Shown: positions 51,542 through 60,788, counted from the stretch's first letter. The stretch is DNA of 64,000 nt from Methylopila sp. M107 (GCF_000384475.1 NZ_ARWB01000001.1:3227039-3291038), one strand, 5' to 3'. Made by a program: numbers and translations. The notes: generated by a model not told the origin, from the sequence alone.

Positions 51542-52639
51542 ATGCGCAGCCACACACTTTTCCCGTCGCTCGTGGTCGCCGGCGCGATCCTGGCCGCGGG
51601 GACATGGCCGTCCGCCGCGCAGGACGGCTGGACCTACCCCATCCTCGAATTCAAGCCGCCGCGGGCGGACGCGACCGCGGCCGCCCCGCTGCCGAGCCTG
51701 TCGAAGTTCACGGCGCTGACAGGAGCGCAGGCCAAGGCCAAGAACAAGATCTGCCTGCTGCTGCCGCAGACGCAGGACGCCGTCTTCATCGCCTATGTCT
51801 ATGGCGCGACCGACGAGGCCAAGCGCCTCGGTCAGGCGCTGACCGTGTTCGACGCCGGCGGGTATGAGCATGACGCCGACCAGCGGTCGCAGTTTGAGAA
51901 CTGCGTGACCCTCGGCGCCAAGGCCATCCTGATCGAGCCCGTCAATCCGTCCGGCTGGGAAACCGACATCGCGAACGCCCGCAAGGCCGGCATCAAGGTC
52001 ATCAACGTGACCGAGCCTCTGGCCTCCGCAGTCGACGGCCGCAGCGTGATCGATTTCCGCGTGAACGGCGGGCTGCTCGGCGAACTCATCGCCAAGGACC
52101 ATCCGGCCGGAAGCCCGGAAGTGACGGCGCTCGTCCTGCCGGGCGCAGCCGGCATCCCCTTCGTGGAGGACACCGTCACCGGCTTCAAGTCGAAGGTCGC
52201 GGGATCGGCGGTCAAGGTGGCGGACGTCATCTACGCCGGCATGACCTACACGGAGCAGCTAAAGGTCGTCGAGGACGCGCTCGTCGCCCATCCGGACGTC
52301 GACTACATCGTCGGCAACGCCATGGCGATCAGCCAGGCCATCAACGTCCTCGCGCAGCGCGGCATAACCGACAAGGTCAAGCTGCTGGTGACCTATCTCG
52401 ATCCGGACATTCTCGAGGCTATCAAGGAGGGCAAGATCCTGGCCGGCACCGCGGAAAGCAGCGTCATGCTGAAGCGCATCGCGGTCAATCTCGCGGTCGG
52501 CGCCGTCAACGGGGACACGGTCGTGCACGACGTCGTTCCGGAGGTCGGTCTCGTCACCAAGAAGAACGCCGGCGATCCGGCCATCGCCAAGCAGAACTTC
52601 CCTCCCGCGGGCTGGAAGCCGATCTTCAAGGTCGACTGA
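51542..52639 (+). CDS. Sugar-type ABC transporter substrate-binding protein
   Basis: 365 residues from the ATG at 51542 with AAGGGAAGAC upstream. Signal peptide MRSHTLFPSLVVAGAILAAG, cleaved near PSAAQ. The mature part is a Peripla_BP_4 (ribose/galactose-type, also TorT-like) fold: NKICLLLPQTQDAVFIAYVYGATDEAKRLG, ILIEPVNPSGWETDIANARKAGIKVINV, NAMAISQAINVLAQRG. It is followed by an RbsA-like ATPase and RbsC-like permease, so it is the importer's binding subunit. Substrate unknown. Confidence 0.9.
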   Translation: MRSHTLFPSLVVAGAILAAGTWPSAAQDGWTYPILEFKPPRADATAAAPLPSLSKFTALTGAQAKAKNKICLLLPQTQDAVFIAYVYGATDEAKRLGQALTVFDAGGYEHDADQRSQFENCVTLGAKAILIEPVNPSGWETDIANARKAGIKVINVTEPLASAVDGRSVIDFRVNGGLLGELIAKDHPAGSPEVTALVLPGAAGIPFVEDTVTGFKSKVAGSAVKVADVIYAGMTYTEQLKVVEDALVAHPDVDYIVGNAMAISQAINVLAQRGITDKVKLLVTYLDPDILEAIKEGKILAGTAESSVMLKRIAVNLAVGAVNGDTVVHDVVPEVGLVTKKNAGDPAIAKQNFPPAGWKPIFKVD

Positions 52640-52701
52640 TTTCCGCACGAGGCGACCGTCGCATGGCGCGACGGTCGCCGCTGGTGGCAGGGACTCCGCA
52701 A

Positions 52702-54267
52702 ATGAATGAGCCTGACCCGACGGCGACGACGCCGGATCGCCCGACGCTGTTGAAGCTGACCGACGTCACCAAGAGCTTCGGCGCGGTGCGCGCCCTTCGG
52801 GGCGCCGCGCTGGAGCTCAGGCCCGGCGAAGTCCACGTCCTGTTCGGCGAGAACGGGGCCGGCAAGTCGACGCTCATCAACGTCATCGCCGGCGTCCTGC
52901 CTCAGGACAGCGGAGACATGCTGCTGAACGGCGAACCCGTGTCGTTCCGCAACGTCCACGACGCGCGCCGCCACGGCATCGCGGCGATGTTCCAGGAGTT
53001 CAGCCTCGCGCCCGCGCTGACGGTCGAACAGAACCTGCTGCTCGGCAACGAGCCGGGTCGGTTCGGCGTCATCAATGGCCGCGCCAACCGGCGAATGGCC
53101 GCGGAAGCGCTGAAGCGCTACGGTTTCGCGATCGATCTCGACGCCGTGACCGGCGATCTGAGCCGCGCCGAGCAGCAGATGGTCGAGATGGCCAAGGTCA
53201 TGCTGATCTCGCCGAGGATCCTGATCCTCGACGAGCCGACCGCCTCGCTCAGCGAGCGCGAAACCGACGTGCTCCTCGACACCGTCCGGCGCCTGAAGGC
53301 CGACGGCGTCGCCATCATCTACATCACGCACCGCATGCGTGAGCTCGACCAGATCGCCGACCGCATCACGATCATGCGCGACGGTCGGTTCATCGACTGC
53401 GTCGAGGCGAGCGCCGTCACCCACGACAGGCTCATCGAGCTGATGACCGGCCGGCAGATCGGCGACCTCTATCCGAAAATCGAGCGGAGGCCCGGCAAGA
53501 CCGCGCTGAAGCTCGAAGGCGTCAGCACGCGCGACGGCCGACTGCATGACATCGACATTGAACTCGCCGAAGGCGAGATCGTGGGCGTCGCCGGCCTCGT
53601 CGGCTGCGGGAAATCGGAGATCGCACGGACCATCTTCGGCCTGCACGCGATCTCGAAAGGCGAGATCACCCTCAACGGCGAGCGCGTCGCGTCGCCGTCG
53701 CCCCGCTCCATGCTGAAGCGTAAGCTCTGCTACATCACCTCGGATCGGCGCGCCGAAGGGCTGATGCTCGGGCGTTCGACGCGCGAGAACATCGCGCTAT
53801 CGTCCCTGCCGACGCCGGGCTTCTCGCGTGGTGGGATCTTGCGGCTGTCGCGTGAAAAGGCGCAGGCCGAGACGCTCGGCAAGCAGCTGCACCTGCGGCC
53901 GCTCAACCTCGACGCCGAGGCCCACACCTATTCCGGCGGCAACCAGCAGAAGATCGTCGTCGCGAGGGCGCTCGCGCGCGGGGCGCGCATCCTGATCTTC
54001 GACGAACCGACCGTCGGCGTCGACGTCGGCGCGCGCGCCGAGATCTATCGCCTGCTGCAGAGTCTCGTGCACGAAGGCTGCAGCGTGCTCCTGGTCAGTT
54101 CCGACATGCCCGAGATCATCCATCTCAGCCACCGCGTCTACGTCGTCAGCGACGGTCGCGTCGTGGACCACCTTCAAGCGAACGAAGCAAGCGAACAACG
54201 CCTGCTGCAGGGCTTCTTCAAGGAGCCCGAACTGGCGACAGCGGCGCCCACGGAGAGAGCCTCATGA
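52702..54267 (+). CDS. Sugar-type ABC transporter ATPase (RbsA-like, two ATPase domains)
   Basis: 521 residues if started at the ATG at 52702 (MNEPDPTATTPDRPTLLKL); an ATG at 52663 adds 13 residues. Domain 1 has GENGAGKSTLINVIAG, signature DLSRAEQQMVEMAKVM and ILDEPTASLSERETD; domain 2 has GLVGCGKSEIARTIFG, YSGGNQQKIVVARAL and IFDEPTVGVDVGARAE. The second Walker A diverges (GCGKSE), as usual for RbsA. Stop overlaps the permease start by 4 bp. Confidence 0.93.
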   Translation: MNEPDPTATTPDRPTLLKLTDVTKSFGAVRALRGAALELRPGEVHVLFGENGAGKSTLINVIAGVLPQDSGDMLLNGEPVSFRNVHDARRHGIAAMFQEFSLAPALTVEQNLLLGNEPGRFGVINGRANRRMAAEALKRYGFAIDLDAVTGDLSRAEQQMVEMAKVMLISPRILILDEPTASLSERETDVLLDTVRRLKADGVAIIYITHRMRELDQIADRITIMRDGRFIDCVEASAVTHDRLIELMTGRQIGDLYPKIERRPGKTALKLEGVSTRDGRLHDIDIELAEGEIVGVAGLVGCGKSEIARTIFGLHAISKGEITLNGERVASPSPRSMLKRKLCYITSDRRAEGLMLGRSTRENIALSSLPTPGFSRGGILRLSREKAQAETLGKQLHLRPLNLDAEAHTYSGGNQQKIVVARALARGARILIFDEPTVGVDVGARAEIYRLLQSLVHEGCSVLLVSSDMPEIIHLSHRVYVVSDGRVVDHLQANEASEQRLLQGFFKEPELATAAPTERAS

Positions 54268-55301
54268 GCCAGTCCAGCGTAACTGAGGAGCCGCGGTCGA
54301 TCGGCGCGCGCGTCGGCGACGCGGTCAAACAGCTCTTCATCCGGTTCGGGATCCTGCCGTTCCTGCTTGTGATCGTCGTGGCCTTCTTCGCGATCGAGGA
54401 GCCGCGTTTCCTGTCGGCGGTCAATCTGACGAACGTCGCGCGGCAGTCGACCTTCCTGATGATTGTCGCGATGGCCCAGATGCTGGTGCTGATCGCGGCC
54501 GGAATGGACCTCTCCGTCGGCGCGCTGATCGGGCTTGTCACCGTCGTCGCCGGCGTCGTGATGAAGTCGATGGCGGCCGGCGGAATGGATGTCGGCGCCG
54601 CGATCAGCCTCGGCATCGCGGCGGGACTCGGCGTCAGCCTGCTTGTCGGCATGTTCAACGCGGTCTGCGTCGCCCTGATCGGTTTGTCGCCCTTCATCGC
54701 GACGCTCGGCACCATGACGGCGCTGACCGGCATCGCCCTGATGGTGAGCGGCGGCGTGTCGATCGGCGGCATTCCCCGGGCCTATGCCGACGTCTTCGCC
54801 ATCGAACGCTATTTCGGCCTGCAGATGCCGATCATCGTGACGATCGCGGTGTTCCTGATCGGCTATTTCATGCTCAACCACACGGTGCTGGGCCGCTACC
54901 TCTACGCGATGGGCAGCAACGCGCGCGCGGCGCGCCTGTCCGGCGTCAACACCATCGCCGTGCCGTTCATGGCCTACATGCTGTGCAGCCTCGTCGCCGG
55001 CATCGCGGGCCTGCTGGTCCTCGCCCGAACGAGCACCGGCGGCGCCGGCATCGGCTCGGAGTACGGGCTGCAGTCGGTCACGGCCTGCGTCATCGCCGGC
55101 GTGTCGCTGTTCGGCGGGACCGGCCGCATCGGAGGCGTGGTGCTCGGCGCGCTGTTCCTCGCTTTGCTCAGCAACGGCATGAACATCCTGCAAATCCAGT
55201 CCTACTCCCAGATGGTCGTGCTCGGCTGCATCCTGATCCTCGCCCTGATCGGCGATCGTATTCGCATGCGGCTCGTCGGGCAGAGGGGCGGCGTGCGGTA
55301 G
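54264..55301 (+). CDS. Sugar-type ABC transporter permease (RbsC-like)
   Basis: 345 residues from the ATG at 54264. Nine to ten helices; MLVLIAAGMDLSVGALIGL, GLSPFIATLGTMTALTGIAL, AMGSNARAARLSGVNTIAVPF and GTGRIGGVVLGALFLALLSNGMNIL are hallmarks of the BPD_transp_2 family. With the preceding two genes it forms a complete importer under the paired operators at 51133. Confidence 0.93.
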   Translation: MSQSSVTEEPRSIGARVGDAVKQLFIRFGILPFLLVIVVAFFAIEEPRFLSAVNLTNVARQSTFLMIVAMAQMLVLIAAGMDLSVGALIGLVTVVAGVVMKSMAAGGMDVGAAISLGIAAGLGVSLLVGMFNAVCVALIGLSPFIATLGTMTALTGIALMVSGGVSIGGIPRAYADVFAIERYFGLQMPIIVTIAVFLIGYFMLNHTVLGRYLYAMGSNARAARLSGVNTIAVPFMAYMLCSLVAGIAGLLVLARTSTGGAGIGSEYGLQSVTACVIAGVSLFGGTGRIGGVVLGALFLALLSNGMNILQIQSYSQMVVLGCILILALIGDRIRMRLVGQRGGVR

Positions 55302-55404
55302 TTGAGGTCACCCGACGCGGGTATGGCGAGGCGATCGGATTCGACCTTAGGTCGTTCACCACGCAGCGCTCATCAGGCGTCGAACGCGTGAAGCGGTGTT
55401 TTGA

Positions 55405-56907
55405 ATGAGACTGCCCGGCAACAACCTAGACAGCATCTCGCCTGCGGCGCGCGCCGTGCTCGATCGCGGCGCCGCGCTGTTCGTCGGCGGCGAGGCGATC
55501 CCGTCCGCCACGGGCGCCGAGATTCCCGTCTACGATCCGTCGAGCGCCAGACAGATTTCAGTGCTCGCGGACGGCGGCGCGGAGGATGTCGATCAGGCCG
55601 TCGCGGCGGCTGCCGCCGCGTTCCCGAGGTGGCGCGCGACGGCGCCCGCCGAGCGCGAGCGGCTGCTTTGGCGGTGGGCGGCGCTCATAGAGCAGAACGC
55701 CGACCTTCTGGCCGAGATCGAGACGATCGACGTCGGCATGCCACTCTGGATGTCGCGACGCATGGAGATGGGCGCGACGCTCGGCGCCATCCGCTATATG
55801 GCCGGCTGGCCGACAAAGATCGCCGGCCAGACCGTCGACGTCGGCGTGCCGATCCCGGGATCGCAGTTCGTCGGCTACACGGTTCGCGAGCCGGTGGGCG
55901 TCGTCGCGGCGATCATCCCGTGGAACGTCCCGATGATGATGGCCGCGTGGAAGATCGCGCCCGCCGTCGCGGCAGGCTGCACGATCGTCGTCAAGCCGTC
56001 GGAAGTCGCCGGCCTGTCCGTGCTCGTCTTGGCGGACCTCGCACGCCAGGCCGGCTTTCCCGACGGCGTCATCAACGTCGTCACCGGCAAGGGCTCCGTG
56101 GTTGGTCAGGCGCTGGTTCGGCACAAGGATGTCGCCAAGGTGACGTTTACGGGTTCGACCACGACCGGCGTAGCGATCGCGACCGCGGCGGCCGCGAGCG
56201 CGAAGAAGGTAACGCTGGAACTCGGCGGCAAGTCGCCGCAGATCCTCTTCGCGGACGCCGACCTGAACTCTGCGATCGACGGAATCTGCAACGGCATTTT
56301 CCTGCATTCCGGCCAGATCTGCGTCGCCGGCTCCAGGCTCTATGTCGAGCGCCCTGCGCTTGATGAGGTTGTTGAGAAGCTTAGGGCTTGGGCCGACAGC
56401 CGCGTGGTCGGGCCTGGGCTCGTTCCCGATACCCAGATCGGCCCCGTCGTCAGCGATACGCAGAAGGCGAAAATTCTCGGCTATCTGTCCGGCGCAGGGC
56501 AAGAGGGCGCGGACATCGTCACCGCCGATCCGGATGTCGACGGCGACGGCTACTATCTCCGCCCGACAGTCGTCGCCAACGCCACGCCGTCCATGCAGGT
56601 GGTGCGCGAGGAGGTGTTCGGCCCCGTGCTGACAGTCGCCGCGTTCGACGACGCCGATGAGGCCGTCGCGCTCGCGAACGACACGGACTACGGCCTTTCG
56701 GCCTGCGTCTGGACGTCGAACCTCGCCACCGCGCACCGCATCATTCCGCAGATCCGCTCCGGCAAGGTCGCCGTGAACACGGACCCGCTGCCCTATCCCG
56801 CGTTGCCCGAAGGCGGGCGTCGAGCCTCCGGTTATGGACGTGACCTCGGTCAGGAAGGCCTCGACGGTTTCCTCGAGACCAAGAGCGTCCTGATCCGAAC
56901 CGCTTAA
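55405..56907 (+). CDS. Aldehyde dehydrogenase (active-site residues intact)
   Basis: 500 residues from the ATG at 55405 (MRLPGNNLDSISPAARAVLD). Motifs: IIPWNVPMMM, KPSEVAGLS, FTGSTTTGVAIA, catalytic glutamate in LELGGKSPQ, nucleophile in HSGQICVAGSRL and the C-terminal EEVFGPVLTV. It resembles betaine-aldehyde/semialdehyde dehydrogenases. It follows the ABC importer by 103 bp and is probably the island's aldehyde-oxidising step. It is the intact counterpart to the dead ALDH domain fused to TetR at 62243. Confidence 0.93.
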   Translation: MRLPGNNLDSISPAARAVLDRGAALFVGGEAIPSATGAEIPVYDPSSARQISVLADGGAEDVDQAVAAAAAAFPRWRATAPAERERLLWRWAALIEQNADLLAEIETIDVGMPLWMSRRMEMGATLGAIRYMAGWPTKIAGQTVDVGVPIPGSQFVGYTVREPVGVVAAIIPWNVPMMMAAWKIAPAVAAGCTIVVKPSEVAGLSVLVLADLARQAGFPDGVINVVTGKGSVVGQALVRHKDVAKVTFTGSTTTGVAIATAAAASAKKVTLELGGKSPQILFADADLNSAIDGICNGIFLHSGQICVAGSRLYVERPALDEVVEKLRAWADSRVVGPGLVPDTQIGPVVSDTQKAKILGYLSGAGQEGADIVTADPDVDGDGYYLRPTVVANATPSMQVVREEVFGPVLTVAAFDDADEAVALANDTDYGLSACVWTSNLATAHRIIPQIRSGKVAVNTDPLPYPALPEGGRRASGYGRDLGQEGLDGFLETKSVLIRTA

Positions 56908-56940
56908 GTGAACTGTCAGCCGCCGTCGGCGCGAGACCAT

Positions 56941-56960
56941 GTCCGCCGCCGGCGGCGGAC
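56941..56960. other. Perfect 20-bp GC palindrome
   Basis: GTCCGCCGCCGGCGGCGGAC lies 33 bp after the aldehyde dehydrogenase stop and 51 bp before the VOC gene. It could fold into a hairpin that limits read-through. No T-run follows. Confidence 0.35.
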
Positions 56961-57011
56961 GCAAACAGAACCTGAACTCTTCAAATCCGCTTGCGCGTTG
57001 AAAGAGCCAAC

Positions 57012-57626
57012 ATGAAGATCGCCGTCTCGAAGCTTGGCCATATTGGCCTGACCGTCCGCGACATCGACCGCACCGTCGAATTCTACACGCATTACCTCGG
57101 CATGCGGCTGACGGAGAAGTTCGAGTATCCGCCGGAGAAGATCGGGCACGGGGTCGCGGTCGCGGCCGGCGCGTTCATCCGCTGCGATACGACGCATCAC
57201 GAGCTGTCGATCTTCCGCATGCGGGAAGACGTGCTGTCACAGGACGCGCCGGACGCGCCCCGCTACGGCTTCGGGCTGCACCACATCGCGTTCGAACTGG
57301 CGACTCCGGACGACATCAAGGCGCTCTACACCAGGATGCGCGACGGCGGCGTCGATATCGTCAACTCGAGGAAAGGCGGGCCGGGCAACCAGCCGCGCTT
57401 CTATGCCCGTGATCCTGACGGCAACCTGCTGGAGTTCTACTGGGGCATCGACAAGATCGGCTGGGAAGGCGCGCCGCGGCGCTACGACCCGATCGAGGAG
57501 ATCGATCTGCTCGCGTTCAACTTCGACGATTACGAGGTCCGCCGTGAAATGGACGCTGCGGTCGCGCGGGGCGGGCGCCCCGGCGGCAACGATCAGCCGG
57601 CGGAGCTGAACGTCGAGCCGGACTGA
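57012..57626 (+). CDS. VOC-family protein (extradiol dioxygenase-like)
   Basis: 204 residues from the ATG at 57012. Two VOC modules with possible metal ligands in KLGHIGLTVRDIDRTVEFY, GLHHIAFELATPDD and DPDGNLLEFYWGID (His, His, Glu), the arrangement of type I extradiol dioxygenases such as catechol 2,3-dioxygenase. It could open a hydroxylated ring in the island's pathway. A glyoxalase-like isomerase is the alternative. Its 3' end overlaps the IclR gene by 34 bp. Confidence 0.82.
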   Translation: MKIAVSKLGHIGLTVRDIDRTVEFYTHYLGMRLTEKFEYPPEKIGHGVAVAAGAFIRCDTTHHELSIFRMREDVLSQDAPDAPRYGFGLHHIAFELATPDDIKALYTRMRDGGVDIVNSRKGGPGNQPRFYARDPDGNLLEFYWGIDKIGWEGAPRRYDPIEEIDLLAFNFDDYEVRREMDAAVARGGRPGGNDQPAELNVEPD

Positions 57627-58390
57627 CGGCGGGTTCGATTTGGTTTGTCCCCCATGCCGTTGTCGGGCTCCAAGCCGAGATTGTTGGCGTTCATGTTGTC
57701 GATCACCGCTCTCGCGGCGCTCTTGAGCGGCTCGACGAAGGTCAGGAGCGACTTGGCGCGCGTGACGGGAACCAGGATCGCGAGCGTGATCTCGCAACTG
57801 CCGTCAACGTCGATCACGGGCACCGCGACGCCGTGCACGCCCTCCTGCAATTCGTCGTGCGAGACGGCGTAGCCGGCCTTCTGGATCTCGGCGACGCGCA
57901 ATCGCGCCGCTTCCGGGTTGTCCAGCCGCGCCAGCGCCTTGGAGATGACGCGCTCCGGCTGGGCGGCGAGCAAAGCCCAGCCGCTGGCGCCGACATGGAT
58001 GGGATGGCGGGAGCCCGGGCGGTGTTCGACGCGGACGAGATGCTTATGAGCGATCGCCTGATCGACGACCACGGCCTCCAGATCGCTGACGCCATGCACC
58101 ACGACAGTCTCGCCATAACGCTCGGCGAGATCGACAATGATCGGCTTCACGACCGTGCGGATGTGCTGCTGGCCAAGCTGCGCGAGCCGCATGACAGTCG
58201 GGCCGAGGCTGTATCCCTTGTCGCCGCGCTTGACGTAGGAACGCTGCGCGAGCGTGACCAGCAGGCGATGCGCGACGGTGCGGTTCATGTCGCAGATGCG
58301 CGCCATCTCGGCCGCGCTCACAGGGCCGTGCTCGGCCACGGCCTCGAGCACCAAAAGCATCTGAGCGCCCGTCAGCGACACTTCAGCCAT
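57593..58390 (-). CDS. IclR-family transcriptional regulator
   Basis: 265 residues from the ATG at 58390. N-terminal winged helix (AAEMARICDMNRTVAHRLLVTLAQRSYVKRGDKGYSLG) and IclR effector domain (VVVHGVSDLEAVVVDQAIAHKHLVRVEHRPGSRHPIH, EGVHGVAVPVIDVDGSCEITLAI). It ends with an unusual 40-residue polar tail. It is divergent from the FAH-CMD-flavin reductase operon with paired operators in between, and the same operators occur at two other island promoters, so it is the likely master regulator. Confidence 0.92.
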   Translation of the reverse strand: MAEVSLTGAQMLLVLEAVAEHGPVSAAEMARICDMNRTVAHRLLVTLAQRSYVKRGDKGYSLGPTVMRLAQLGQQHIRTVVKPIIVDLAERYGETVVVHGVSDLEAVVVDQAIAHKHLVRVEHRPGSRHPIHVGASGWALLAAQPERVISKALARLDNPEAARLRVAEIQKAGYAVSHDELQEGVHGVAVPVIDVDGSCEITLAILVPVTRAKSLLTFVEPLKSAARAVIDNMNANNLGLEPDNGMGDKPNRTRRQSGSTFSSAG

Positions 58391-58491
58391 GTCGATTCTT
58401 CCTCACGCCGGCGAACCTGCCCCGCGGACTTCCGGCGATACCGGCGGGGTTCGCGCTAACCCTTATCTAACATTGACGCCGCCTTCAACAT

Positions 58492-58531
58492 ATGGTCTAT
58501 ATTCGAACATTGATGTTCGCATAACGGAATA
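58492..58531. promoter_or_regulatory. Paired 19-bp operators between iclR and the FAH operon
   Basis: Site 1 ATGGTCTATATTCGAACAT (58492-58510) matches the site at 51133 in 16 of 19 positions; site 2 ATGTTCGCATAACGGAATA (58513-58531) starts 21 bp later. Together they also form the inverted repeat CGAACAT-TG-ATGTTCG. Site 2 covers the ribosome site region of the FAH gene (ATG 58537), so binding would block it. Confidence 0.6.
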
Positions 58532-58536
58532 CACGC

Positions 58537-59430
58537 ATGAAACTCGTGACTTTTTCCAACGGCCAAGCGCCCAGGTTCGGCGCGGTCGTCGGCAAATTTG
58601 TCGTGGATCTGGCGGCGCTCTCCAAGGGAGATCTGCCATCCCGGATCGAAGACTTTTTCGAGGACGTCGAAGGTTTCGAGCCGACGCTGAAGGCCGTCGT
58701 GTCGGCGTTCGAAGCCAGCCCCGCCCTAGGCGAGGGCGTCGCGTCGCTCGACCAGGTCAAGCTGCTGCCGCCGATCACCCGCCCGCCGAAGATCATCTGC
58801 GTGGCGCGCAACTACGCCGCGCACGCCGCTGAGGCCGGCCTCCCGATTTCTCCGATACCGATCCTGTTCGCGCGTTTCGCCAATGCCCTTGTCGCCGACG
58901 GCGATCCGGTTCTGGTTCCTGCGGTCTCGAAGGATCTCGACTGGGAAGGCGAGCTCGCCGTCATCATCGGCAAGTCGACCAAAGGCAGGCGCATCACCAA
59001 GGCCGAGGCGATGGAGTATGTCTTCGGCTACTCGATCTTCAACGACGTGACGGTTCGCGACTACCAGTTCCGCGTCACCCAATACACCGCCGGCAAGAAC
59101 TTCCGCGCGACGGGACCGTTCGGGCCATACGTCGTGACCGCCGACGAGATCGCCGATCCGCACAAACTCGACGTCACGACGACGCTGAACGGCAAGGTCG
59201 AGCAGCACGCCAACACCGACACGATGATCTACGACATCCCGACGATTCTCGAGAACATCGCCGAGTTCATCGATCTTGAGCCTGGCGACGTCATCCCTAC
59301 CGGCACGCCGGCCGGCGTCGGCTTCAAGCGCTCCCCGCCGCTGTTCCTGAAGGACGGCGACACGATCTCCGTCGAGGTGACGGGGCTCGGCGTGCTCACC
59401 AATCCGGTGCGCAACGAGGAGGCGGTCTGA
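58537..59430 (+). CDS. Fumarylacetoacetate hydrolase-family protein
   Basis: 297 residues from the ATG at 58537. A family N-domain (MKLVTFSNGQAPRFGAVVG) precedes the catalytic domain with ICVARNYAAHAAEAGLPI, DLDWEGELAVIIGKSTKGR, YSIFNDVTVRDYQFRVTQYTAGKNF and [19 protein letters not shown]. Related to 2-keto-4-pentenoate hydratase/isomerase and ureidoglycolate lyase-like enzymes of ring-cleavage pathways. First gene of a seven-gene operon; the stop overlaps the CMD gene start. Confidence 0.93.
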   Translation: MKLVTFSNGQAPRFGAVVGKFVVDLAALSKGDLPSRIEDFFEDVEGFEPTLKAVVSAFEASPALGEGVASLDQVKLLPPITRPPKIICVARNYAAHAAEAGLPISPIPILFARFANALVADGDPVLVPAVSKDLDWEGELAVIIGKSTKGRRITKAEAMEYVFGYSIFNDVTVRDYQFRVTQYTAGKNFRATGPFGPYVVTADEIADPHKLDVTTTLNGKVEQHANTDTMIYDIPTILENIAEFIDLEPGDVIPTGTPAGVGFKRSPPLFLKDGDTISVEVTGLGVLTNPVRNEEAV

Positions 59431-59816
59431 TGTCCGGGGACGCGTTCGAAATCGGACTGCGGATCCGCAAGGAGGTGCTCGGCGCGGCTTACGTCGAGCG
59501 CTCCCTCAATGCGGCCGACGATTTCAACCGCGAGTTCCAGGAGCTCGTCACCGAATACTGCTGGGGGAAGGGCTGGGGCCGGACCGCGCTCTCGAAGCGT
59601 GACAAGAGCCTGCTCAACCTCGTCATGCTCGGCGCGCTGAACCGCAGCCAGGAGTTCAAGCTCCACCTGAAGGGCGCGCTGACCAACGGCTGCAGCCGCG
59701 AGGAGATCAAGGACGCCCTCTTTCAGCTGGCGATCTACGCCGGGGTGCCGGCCGGCGTCGAGGCATTCAGGCTCGCGCGCGAAGTCTTTTCCGAGATCGA
59801 GAAAGAAACCGCCTGA
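59430..59816 (+). CDS. Carboxymuconolactone decarboxylase-family protein
   Basis: 128 residues from the ATG at 59430, sharing one base with the FAH stop. The segments VTEYCWGKGWGRTALSKRDKSLLNLVML and LKGALTNGCSREEIKDALFQLAIYAGVPAGVEAF match PcaC-type 4-carboxymuconolactone decarboxylases. The conserved histidine-rich redox motif of AhpD is absent (no CxxC), favouring a lactone or ring-acid enzyme role. Confidence 0.9.
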   Translation: MSGDAFEIGLRIRKEVLGAAYVERSLNAADDFNREFQELVTEYCWGKGWGRTALSKRDKSLLNLVMLGALNRSQEFKLHLKGALTNGCSREEIKDALFQLAIYAGVPAGVEAFRLAREVFSEIEKETA

Positions 59817-59847
59817 ACGGCGCTGTGTGATCGCGATGGGGGTGCAC

Positions 59848-60375
59848 ATGACAGGCAGCGCGGTTTCCGCGGGCGAGGACCTGGCGGCGGTCGTCCGCAG
59901 CGTCCACCGGGCCTATCCGTCCGGGCTTTCGATCGTCACGACGCTGGAGAACGGGCAGCCGCAGGGTCTCGCGGTCAGCGCGTTCTCGAGCGTGTCGCTC
60001 GACCCGCCGACGGTAATGGTGCTGGTCGCCTACACGTCGTCGAACCACAACCGTTTCTACACGGCCGAGACTCTCTGCATCAATCTTGTCTCGACGGACC
60101 AGGTGGCGGTCGCCAGACGCTTCGCGACGTCTGGCGGCGACAAGTTCGCCGGCGTGGACTGGCATGTCGGTCCCCACGGCGCGCCGATCCTCGACGACTC
60201 GATCGGCCATTTCGAGATCGCCGTGCAGGAACGGATCCTCGCCCACACACACACGATGTTCATCGGGCGCGTTCTGGGCGCGGGGTTCCGGCAGGAAGCA
60301 ACACCCCTGATCTACGTCCGCGGCCGTTTCTTCGACGGCGGAAACCTGGCCGAGCTAGAGGGGGAAGCGAAATGA
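59848..60375 (+). CDS. Flavin reductase (HpaC/NtaB-like)
   Basis: 175 residues from the ATG at 59848, preceded by GGGGGTG; ATGs at 59827 and 59836 are alternatives. Split-barrel flavin reductase domain: VHRAYPSGLSIVTTLENGQPQGLAVSAFSSVSLDPPTVM, SSNHNRFYTAETLCINLVS and APILDDSIGHFEIAVQERILAHTHTMFIGRV. It supplies reduced FMN to a partner monooxygenase, most plausibly the LLM protein encoded at 45110-46438, which shares the operon's operators. Overlaps the next gene by 4 bp. Confidence 0.92.
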   Translation: MTGSAVSAGEDLAAVVRSVHRAYPSGLSIVTTLENGQPQGLAVSAFSSVSLDPPTVMVLVAYTSSNHNRFYTAETLCINLVSTDQVAVARRFATSGGDKFAGVDWHVGPHGAPILDDSIGHFEIAVQERILAHTHTMFIGRVLGAGFRQEATPLIYVRGRFFDGGNLAELEGEAK

Positions 60376-60788
60376 CGGACGTGACCGCCAACCGCTCCGT
60401 CGTCGAGGCGATGTGGACGCAGTTCGAAAAGAGCAAGGACTGGTCGCTGCTCGAGTCGATCTATGCGCAGGACTTTATCCGCGTGGGCGACAAGACGATT
60501 GATCGCGCCGAGTGGTTCGGCCAGCTCAGGGCGCTCTACGAAGCGTTCCCGGATCACAGGATCACGATCCACATCACCGTGGCGGAGGACGATCTGGTCG
60601 CCTACCGCTGGACCGCGCAGGCGACCCACAAGGGCGCTTACTTCGGCGCGCCGCCGACGGGCCGCATCGCCAGCGCCACGGGCATCACGATCTCGAAGTT
60701 TCGCGGCGGGAAGATCGTCGAGGAACACGCCTCCTGGAACAAGCTCGCCTTCCTGCAGGACCTCGGAATCCTGGCGCTGACCCGCTGA
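60372..60788 (+). CDS. SnoaL/NTF2-like protein
   Basis: 138 residues from the ATG at 60372. The cone-shaped NTF2-like fold is visible in VVEAMWTQFEKSKDWSLLESIYAQDFIRVGD, LYEAFPDHRITIHITVAEDDLVAYRWTAQATHKGAYFG and GITISKFRGGKIVEEHASWN. SnoaL-type ester cyclases catalyse ring closure or isomerisation, but many relatives only bind ligand. Translationally coupled to the flavin reductase. Confidence 0.88.
   Translation: MTDVTANRSVVEAMWTQFEKSKDWSLLESIYAQDFIRVGDKTIDRAEWFGQLRALYEAFPDHRITIHITVAEDDLVAYRWTAQATHKGAYFGAPPTGRIASATGITISKFRGGKIVEEHASWNKLAFLQDLGILALTR

Noticed and set aside
51542-52639. TorT (TMAO sensor partner) for the binding protein
   Set aside because: There are no torS/torR or TMAO reductase genes; the next genes are RbsA- and RbsC-like, so a transport role fits better.
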